Source: Jimgerdemannia flammicorona (lineage: Eukaryota > Mucoromycota > Endogonomycetes > Endogonales > Endogonaceae). Taken from it: a stretch of DNA of 15,481 nucleotides. Positions 9,003-15,481 of the stretch are shown in pieces (positions within the stretch are counted from its first letter, which is position 1; each line of letters starts with the position of its first letter). A program made the translations under genes and the position numbers. Below the pieces are notes generated by a model that worked only from the letters and a program-made list of their open reading frames with translations, ran no database searches and was not told where the DNA came from. The stretch covers positions 1 through 15,481 of the forward strand of contig RBNI01003628.1 in assembly GCA_003990745.1 (NCBI GenBank), given 5' to 3'.

Positions 9003-9721
9003 TTAGACCTATTTGACGATAAAATTGCGCGTCAGTACGCGAACGAAGTTTTCGGGCGAGCTGTAAGGAGTAAACAGTTCAAGGACAACTCACCTAGTCA
9101 ACAACCTCGCCAAAGGCCCTCATCCGCCACTCGAGCTTCTGGGGCACACTCCAGGGTACGGCGCTGGGCGCACCTTCTCAGGAGACGAATTTTTGTGTTT
9201 TGATGCCACACCTGGATAAATAAGGCGCAGGGTCAGCCAATTTGTGCTGTTAACAACGAGGCAACTGGCACAACAGCACAACGGTGAAATAAATAACACA
9301 ATTATTCGACGCCGAGCTCAAGTAAATAGTCCAAACGAAGGTAGCTTACCATGCTGCTTGGATCATGGAAGCCCCGACATGGTGTATCCAGAAAGTGTCA
9401 ACCTTCTTGCGGATGATATAGCCGCGCATACAAGCCTGACGTTGGTAACGAAGACGATGGCTGGATTTGATATGCGAGTTGCATAGTTCGGAAGAGACAC
9501 CGGAGTTTATACGAGTTTGGAAGGGGGGTATATATGCCAGGGAATAGATAGGCACAATGAACATTTCTTACGTGTGTCAAATTCGGTTGGACCAACCAAC
9601 CAGGACACACGCTATCCGGAGGCGGTCGACGGTCATGTATCGAGCCGAATAGTCTATGGATTCGGGCGCCCGGGGCCCGATTGACGACGAGGGCGATACG
9701 GGCTCCTTCTTGAGCTCGCGT
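9003..9721 (-). pseudogene. Copy C: doubly truncated IQ/coiled-coil pseudogene
   Basis: Read on the minus strand, it starts inside exon 2 (9721, at gagctcgcg) and keeps the exon 2 end (9572), exon 3 (about 9460-9350) and exon 4 (9211-9094). Intron 4 is then followed directly by GTC-TAA at 9008-9003, the final codon and stop of the family; exons 5-8 are gone. Other damage: a 1-nt deletion in exon 3 (cgtcagg for cgttcagg) that shifts the IQ region, loss of the first of two exon 3 acceptors, internal deletions in exon 4, and exon 4 ending GACTAG, a stop, instead of GACGAG. Intron 3 resembles that of copy D more than copy B but carries an insertion of about 36 bp. Not functional. Confidence 0.82.
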
Positions 9722-9764
9722 GGTCTCCCTCGCGCCGATAGCGAGTGTGTGCTTCATCTCTCCT

Positions 9765-10075
9765 CAACGAGAGGTCCACGAGAAGTTGTAGGGCTCCTTA
9801 AGCTGAGCGTTGGTGAGCATGGCGACGATAAGCAGGGAGCCCTTCGAGGGAGAGGCACGCTTTATTTCGACGAAGAGTGAGGGCGCAGACTAGCGGACAG
9901 TGTCGGGGACGCCGGCGAGTGAGTGGTAGCGGATGACGTGGGACGCCGCGAAAGAGGCCCTTTTCATCATGCTTGACAGCGGAGGTCTTACCGTGGAGCA
10001 TCAGCTGGCCGTGCCGTCAAAGACCTCGAAGATGTACTGCTCGCCGAGGCAGATGCCCAGAATTGGGGATCTTCC
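9765..10075 (-). pseudogene. trpC: TrpC relic (TrpG-type GATase plus IGPS fragments)
   Basis: The minus strand holds pieces of a fungal trifunctional tryptophan protein in the correct order. GICLGEQYIFEVFDGTAS (10057-10004) is the glutamine amidotransferase nucleophile elbow with its catalytic Cys. LHGKTSAVKHDEKGLFRGVP (about 9998-9939) and then VIRYHSLAGVPDTV in another frame continue the same domain. After a TAG comes APSLFVEIKRASPSKG (about 9884-9840), the N-terminal signature of indole-3-glycerol-phosphate synthase with its Glu and Lys. It is joined directly to LLIVAMLTNAQLKEPYNF (about 9836-9785), which belongs about 100 residues later in the barrel. The amidotransferase C-terminus, most of IGPS and the whole PRA-isomerase domain are missing. 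There are at least three frame changes and one stop. Family recognition is from knowledge of these motifs; loss of function is directly visible. Confidence 0.8.
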
Positions 10076-10087
10076 CTCTCCTTCTCC

Positions 10088-10325
10088 AACTACACCACCG
10101 CCTCAGCCGGTGCTTAGCCACGGTCCTCTCGAGGTCTTTCAGCCTATCAGCGAGCCTATCGCGCTGCACGCGCAGCGGCTCTGTCTGCTCGGCGCGCCAC
10201 CTCTCGATGCCCTTACGCATGAAGTGGCCGATGGTGTAGGGATGGTCGGGTGATGAACTTTTCTGGGTCCGTCAATCGTACATGTTCTTGATGTAGGGTT
10301 GCACGTTGCGGTAGATGGGGCCTCC
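10088..10325 (-). pseudogene. Unrecognised basic helical segment with a nonsense codon
   Basis: The minus strand reads GGPIYRNVQPYIKNMYD, then TGA (10274-10272), then on in the same frame through HPYTIGHFMRKGIERWRAEQ and an Arg/Leu/Asp/Glu-rich stretch that looks like a short coiled coil, to about 10088. Codons favour C or G at the third position, and the sequence is coherent across the stop. I therefore think it is a real coding remnant with a TGG-to-TGA type change. I do not recognise the family. It sits directly upstream of the TrpC relic but matches no part of TrpG/TrpC known to me. It could be an exon of the papain-like module upstream or an independent fragment. Confidence 0.4.
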
Positions 10326-10476
10326 TTAACCTAGATAGATGTACATGAGGTGATTTAATTTTGTACATAATGTCATAACTGCCTGAGGACACACGGCACA
10401 TTCAATCACAGCTCCGAAATTCAATCCACCTACTTCCTTATCTACGATCCCAGACTCCCACAACAGCCCGAACGTA

Positions 10477-11250
10477 TTAAAGCACACAGTCCACGACTTG
10501 ACCAAGAATGGCGGGGGTGAACTTTGAGTTGAGAAACCTCCTCGTGACGTCGTGGATCTGCTCGTTGCGGATGAAAAGCTTGATGAGGAGGATGGAGGCA
10601 GAGAGGTCGACGCCATCTCGGCGATGGATCTGGAATAACGGGTACAGTTTCCATGGAAAAGCTGGTACGTGTACTCGCGATTGGGTTGGTATTGCTCGAC
10701 TTGCTTCTTCATCTTGCGGAACTCTTGTTCCTGAAAGAATAAAGAATCGGGGATGAGGATCATGCATATGGGGTTTTTCATACGGCAGTGTGTGCACTTA
10801 CGGTGATTTCGAAGACGCAGACGGTGCGGACCGCGCCAGAACTCGGACACATCTGGGCACTATCTGACATCGATGAAAGCAAATCATGCATGATAAATGG
10901 GAAAAGAATACACATAACCTCGAGAAAAACCGAACTAACAACAAAAAGACACAACTCTCTGAGTTCATCCAACCCCTCCTCTCTCTCTCTCTTCCACTCT
11001 CAATCAATTTCCACCTACCGTAAACTTAATCGGCTTGATCTTCATCGAGAACACAAACTGTTCATGAAACCCCATCTTCTGCGGCCTGTACTGTCCGACC
11101 GAGTACCATTTCCCACGTGGTGTATTGATCCTAATACACACATGATCGCCGCCCATGCGCGGCTCGTCGATGACCCACGAGCAGATATCGATGACTCCAG
11201 GTTGGTTCGGAGATTTAGAAAGGCTCGAGACGGTGCCAGTCGTAGAAGCT
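10477..11250 (-). pseudogene. Candidate permuted papain-like (NlpC/LRAT-type) protein, frameshifted
   Basis: Three minus-strand exons join in phase: 11250-11019, 10852-10802 (17 codons) and 10730 onward, with donors GTAGGT and GTAAGT and acceptors CAG|. The first exon holds GGDHVCVRINTPRGKWYSVG (His at residue ~36 of the piece). The junction of exons 2 and 3 reads VFEITEQEFRKMKKQVEQ. Exon 3 then gives YTYQLFHGNCTRYSRSIAE (Cys ~123). A glycine/His-containing strand followed some 85 residues later by an Ile-Thr-x-x-x-Phe helix and N-C-T/S-x-(F/Y) is the layout of circularly permuted papain-fold peptidases and acyltransferases. That assignment is inference from the pattern. After IAEM the frame slips by one base near 10614 (GVDLSA continues in another frame) and ends at TAA 10479-10477. 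The start codon and 5' exons are not resolved. The intron at 11018-10853 contains a CT repeat. Confidence 0.5.
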
Positions 11251-11385
11251 CTGTGATGAGGCCATGATGCGAGTATTGGCTTTTGATCACGTCCGAGGTC
11301 GGATGTCCTGATGGGGTGAAGTGGGACGGGTGAGGGGTAGGCCCCGAAAAATAGATGGAGGTCGAGGCCCGGAAATCCAGCTTAC

Positions 11386-12050
11386 CCTCCACGAACGATA
11401 GTCTCCTCGATACATGATACTATACTCTCGCGTTGTGGATCGACGAATGCTTATAAACCAAGAGGTAGCAATGCAAGTGGTTCTTCTGGAAGAAGAGCAG
11501 ACCAGGGTTCGCGTCGAACACGTCGGCAGGCTAACAATGGGAAGATGGGAACAATGTTTGTTGAGATCTTGATACATAACGCAACATTATAACCCAAAAA
11601 AGACTATGATAACTCAACCAACCCACTGTCAAGATCAACTTACAATGTCATTCCTGCCGCCGCCTGCTTGACCAGGTTATCATACGCCTCCTTTATTTCC
11701 TTTCCGTCGACGCATTTGTAGAACGCGCTCGCAAGCGTCACGGTTGGGTTGCGTAGGGCAATCTGTTCCACAAAAGTCGTCTGTACAGACACGCACGTCC
11801 AATGGCGACTACTGGATCATTTTAGTCAGCAATGTTGATGACCGGCTCGATCGCATGTGCGTGGTACTCGATCAGGCTGCGGTTCGACTGAAAAACAATC
11901 ATGAACCGTTCCCGCCTGCTAAGTAATCACGCCTATAACGACGCACCTTGACCACGTACCCCTGTGCGGTCTTCGGTGGCGGTCGAGAGGGCGACGCATC
12001 GTGGCTGAACGTGCGGGATAAGCAGCAGGTGAGACGGGCGTGACGCCATC
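11386..12050 (-). pseudogene. Unrecognised multi-exon coding module, interrupted
   Basis: The minus strand shows coding-like pieces with canonical splice sites. One piece ends TAQGYVVK|GTGCGT at 11947. The next starts at 11887 (SNRSLIEYHAHAIEPVINIAD) and then meets TAA. Exon 11780-11644 encodes FVEQIALRNPTVTLASAFYK and on to a GTAAGT donor. Exon 11530-11386 encodes PADVFDANPGLLFFQKNHLH and on, with an internal TAG, to a GTAAGC donor. The last two exons are out of phase by one base at the splice. Third codon positions are GC-rich, supporting true coding ancestry. I do not recognise the family. It may be the 5' part of the papain-like gene that follows or a separate gene. The upstream limit is uncertain; the frame stays open to 12333 but loses coding character. 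Confidence 0.45.
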
Positions 12051-13204
12051 TCGCCCGAGTTGTAGCAATGAACAAGCAAGCAAGAGTGGGGTTAATCTCG
12101 GTAGACAACGATGCGGGGTTTTTACGGGAATTGGGGCGAATGACGTTAGCACAATCTGGAGGCTCGTGCACATGGCCGCGCAGCAATATCGATACTACCC
12201 TAACCCTGATCGTTGTTTTGTCTGTTCTCACGCCGCTCAAACATGAGAAAGTAAGAATCATGTGTTTGTTATCCGATACAAAAGTTGAATTGGCGACGTA
12301 TTTTGATCGCTCTGTCCTCCTCGTCCAATTCAATCGGTTTTGTGAATATATTTAACATGGCTATTATATGTCGGGTTATCAACAAGAAGTATTACAAGTG
12401 GAAGTCGGTGTCAAATATGTATGGGATGTTTGATGCACACTGCTTGGAGTCGGTGAACGGAGTTGGTGAATATTGGAAAAGGCCTTAAGTACTTTATAAG
12501 AGGAAGGGTCGTATCTTTTCAGTGTTTGATGATCATGGCGCGCATGCTGAATGCACGGAGCTAGTATAATCCTTTGTACGCAGCCATTTCCCCGAAATTT
12601 TACGACGAATAGTATTCCATCCCATTTACGCGATTATCCATGTAGGGGTTAAAGCTTATCGGTCCGACACAGAATCTCGTCCACGAAAAAAGGTTATCAG
12701 CGAATGCATGAATGGGGTTTAATTTATCTTGCTGAATTTGTTAATTCAAACGTGTAATGTTTGTTATGCATGCGGCCTAGAATAGTTATCAGAGCGGAAA
12801 AACGTGATTACGATCGCCGCCGAAGGCGCCTAAACTGTCGTCCGAGATCAAGATCAATGCAAGGACTTAGGCCCCACTCCCGTTGTTTCATGCTAACAGT
12901 ACGACATCATGCAAACTGAGCTCCTGAGTCCCCCCACGGTGACTCACCGATCCGCATGGTTACAAAATAATGGCAATTATACAGGTTCCCCTACTCGCTT
13001 AACGAATCACGCAGCGATTACCTCGCAAAAACAAAAAAGCGTACTACCCAACTTCACCCCACAAACCCCACAAACAAGAACCCCATATCAGTCTGACAAC
13101 ACGTGCAACCATATCGTCACGAGGCGTTCGTCTGTTTGCTTGCTTCTTTGTTGACGGAATGATGCCATTATAAAATTAAATTGAAGGCCACGACAGTTGG
13201 ATTC
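12051..13204. other. Intergenic stretch, no supportable gene
   Basis: Frames on both strands are under 100 codons, overlap one another and show no motif or splice structure that I can defend. There is no tRNA and no repeat shared with the rest of the window. The right end leads into the copy D promoter. Confidence 0.45.
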
Positions 13205-13214
13205 TTATATAAAC
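13205..13214 (+). promoter_or_regulatory. TATA-like box of copy D
   Basis: ttatataaac lies about 66 bp before the copy D ATG, a normal position for a fungal TATA element. It is followed by a short leader whose last 20 bases match the copy B leader. Copy B shows no equally good TATA box at this place, so the two copies may differ in expression. Confidence 0.5.
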
Positions 13215-13279
13215 GCCAGAAGCGCCACGGTCTCCTTCTTGCTTGATAGGTTTAATAACTGATTCCACAACCACAAACT

Positions 13280-15481
13280 ATGGACCGCACACTTCACGCA
13301 CCCGCCTCAACACAGTGCCCACTCACAGTCTGCATCGCCGGCACCGGCTCGGAGCAATCCGGCTCGGAACAATCCGGCTCGCCCCGCGACAGCACCACGG
13401 CCGTGCAGGCCGTCCTCGCTCTGCAGGTCTTTGGCCGCTGGAAGGACGCAGCGCCCTCAACACCTCACGCGGAAAACGACGAGACGCCCTTGCGCATACT
13501 TCCCGAGGTGTCTGTCGACCTGCTGGACAGCAACGAGGTAGAGTGTTCGCCCCGTGTGGTGGTGTTCCGGATAAAGGACGGAGTGGCCAGGCAGCGACTG
13601 GCCAGGCAGCGACAGGTACGTGGCTCACATTTCAAATTGAGCTGCTAAAGAGGGGTGAGAGGAAGGTGGAAGGTGGGAGGGGCGGCAGTGTGAATTTTGA
13701 ATGCAGCCAAGTCATATGCGTTTATAATACTCATTGCTCTGTTCCTTTTGTTTATTTTATATTACCAAAATATATATATGTAAAATCAATAGAAGCGATC
13801 AAGAAAGTGAGTGTTATATGCCGTGTATTCCATATGAATCCCGGACACTCAACCGTTGCTTCTGTCCTGTTTCTCAAACAGCTATGACTCTACCTGCTCT
13901 AAGGCGGCAAAAATAGCCGTCGACCCCACACCCTTGGAAGCAACATCCACCTTCCTCCCCATCTCCTCTACCAACGTTTCGTCAGTCGATCTCCAGACGT
14001 CCTTCTGCATTGCGGGAGAGCCCGCCGTCTATTACGAGATGGCCCTTCACTCCGAGTCACGCGTAATCTCGCTCCAAGATACGGAGGTCGTGCCCATGGA
14101 CAACGATGAGGAAAACCATCTCCGCTCATCCAAGATAGACGTCCAGTTTCTCATACGCCTGAACCGCTTCAATTCGTCAAACGTGTTAAAAGGCCCCCAA
14201 CAATGGCGTTTAGGTGAAGTCGGCGACAGGATAACAAAATTTCAGGCAGCAGCCAGAGGTTACCTGCTACGCACGAAACCTCGGATACGCGAGCTCAAGG
14301 AGCCTGTATCGTCCTCGCCGTCAATCGGGCCTGCCCTTCGGGCGCCCGAACCCATAGATTATTCGACTCGATACATGACCGTCGACCGCTTCTGGACAGA
14401 GTGTGCACTCACAGAAGTTGATCCGACCGAAATTAACACACGTAAGAGATGTTCATTTTCTCAGGTATACATATACATATATCCCCCCTCCCAAAATTCT
14501 TCCGAATCATGTGACCCGCATATTAGACCCAGCCATCTTCATTGTCAACGTTCAGGCGCGTGCGCTCCGTTATATCATCCGCAAGAAGGTTGACGCTTTC
14601 TGGATACACCATGTCGCGGCTTCCAGAATCCAAGCAGCATGGTAAACTAACCTTCGTTAGGCCTATTTACTTGACCCTAACGTGCTGTTGTGCCAGTTAC
14701 TTCGTTGACAGCACACAAAATTTGCTCCTTATTTTATCCAGGCGTGGCTTCAAAACACGAAATTTCTTGGTTCCAGCAATCATCTTCCGTCTCCTAAGAA
14801 GGTGCGCCCAGCGCCGTCTCCTGGAGTGTGCCCCAGAAGCTGAAAATGACCAGGTGCTGCAGCTCGAGCGGCGGATGGATCGAGAGACAAGATCGCGTGA
14901 GGCGATGGAGGGTCGCTTTGAAGAGGTTGTTGACGAGGTGAGTATTCCTGGAACTTATTTACTCACAGCTAAATGTCGCTCGCGTACTGACGCGCAAGTT
15001 TATCGTCAAATAGGTACGGTTACTCCGAGAACAGGTTGATATTATGCAGGAAGAAATTGACCTCTACAAGGAGAAACTAGAAAAGGCAGAGACCGAGGTA
15101 GGTGCTCATCCTTTCTAACTCCCAATCATCCTCGTGCTTTTTCATTGCTAATAGCCTTTTTCCGTTTGATAGTCAACCAAACAAATCGAGCAACGCAAAA
15201 ACCTCGATGAACAGGTTCAGAAAGAATCTTGCCTGCGCAAATTCTCAGAAACTCAATTAGAGGAGGCTCGGGTTGAGGTATATATATTTGGCTTATTTTA
15301 ACCTTTTGCTCAAAGTTCAGACGGTACGCACACACGGACCATCATTGACTGACTCTCGTGTTCGCTATCAAACAGATTCTCTCATTGAAAGACGCTCTAG
15401 AGCAACAGTCTCTGGATCTTCAATGCGAGTTCGAAGAGAGGCTTGACGAAACCGAGCGTTTGGCTGAAGAGACCAAACATA
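13280..15481 (+). CDS. Copy D: IQ-motif coiled-coil protein, 3' end outside window
   Basis: Exons: 13280-13615, 13793-13806 (14-nt micro-exon), 13882-14441, 14527-14641, 14742-14937, 15014-15097, 15173-15277, and 15376 onward. All junctions are GT..AG and phases agree, giving 505 codons in the window with no stop. An in-frame TAA at 13257-13259 supports the ATG at 13280. IQ motifs are FQAAARGYLLR (~237-247), degenerate VQARALRYIIR (~312-322) and IQAAWRGFKTR (~338-348); an intron splits the Trp codon of the third. A coiled coil runs from ~370 to the window edge. Compared with copy B, exon 1 is 141 nt shorter, having lost a Ser/Thr/Arg-rich block, and has two 15-bp tandem duplications. Exons 2, 3 and 4 are 9, 3 and 9 nt shorter, and exon 8 contains 17 codons that copy B lacks. 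All differences keep the frame. A calmodulin-binding scaffold role is inferred from IQ motifs and coiled coil only. Confidence 0.85.
13793..13806 (+). other. 14-nt micro-exon of copy D
   Basis: aatcaatag|aagcgatcaagaaa|gtgagtg matches the copy B micro-exon in length, position and flanks (12 of 14 bases). It adds K-R-S-R-N, and with the first base of the next exon it avoids an otherwise immediate TGA. Confidence 0.8.

Noticed and set aside
10088..10325. Helical segment as the N-terminus of the TrpC relic
   Set aside because: It does not resemble the TrpG N-terminal region, and its Arg/Glu-rich helix has no place in that domain.
10788..11267. 159-codon plus-strand frame
   Set aside because: It is antisense to the papain-like exons, crosses their CT-rich intron and shows no family features.
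11899..12333. 144-codon minus-strand frame as a gene start
   Set aside because: Only its last ~35 codons before the GTGCGT donor look coding; the upstream part lacks codon character and motifs.
13323..13628. Minus-strand 101-codon frame
   Set aside because: It is antisense to exon 1 of copy D and is Arg/Pro-rich, typical of a shadow of GC-rich coding DNA.

Overview
The window looks like nuclear DNA of a filamentous fungus, most likely a basidiomycete. The genes carry many short introns (about 70-180 nt) with GT..AG borders, one gene family has a 14-nt micro-exon, and there are remnants of a TrpC-type protein in which a TrpG-like glutamine amidotransferase precedes indole-glycerol-phosphate synthase. 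The species assignment is inference. I see no bacterial operon, CRISPR array, rRNA or intact tRNA.

The backbone is one multi-exon gene present four times in 15.5 kb. It encodes an acidic, serine-rich N-terminal region, three IQ (calmodulin or myosin-light-chain binding) motifs and a long coiled coil. Copy A (+, 273-1282) is cut at its 5' end and broken. Copy B (-, 6247-3552) is complete and open. Copy C (-, 9721-3' end 9003) has lost both ends of the gene and is broken. Copy D (+, 13280 to beyond the window end) is open as far as it can be read. Indels between B and D are all multiples of three, whereas A and C have frameshifts, a lost splice donor and a stop. B and D therefore look functional and A and C look like relics. 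Copies A, B and C also share about 450-700 bp of 3' flank, so the duplicated unit is larger than the gene. A and B face each other tail to tail and form a long imperfect inverted repeat around an 860-bp spacer.

Between copies C and D, the minus strand of 12050-9765 is a GC-richer graveyard of other coding sequence. It holds an unrecognised multi-exon module (12050-11386), a module resembling a circularly permuted papain-like domain (His then Asn-Cys; 11250-10477), an unrecognised basic helical segment (10325-10088), and a heavily deleted TrpC fragment (10075-9765). All are frameshifted or interrupted.

The rest is non-coding as far as I can see: AT-rich blocks (1-230 and 7541-8140), a G-rich run with quadruplex potential (8439-8465), tRNA-like A/B-box relics in the duplicated flanks (2996-3060 and 8696-8760), and two upstream regions. 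Overall this reads as a rearranged accessory region in which one gene family has expanded by DNA-level duplication (introns retained) and older genes have decayed.
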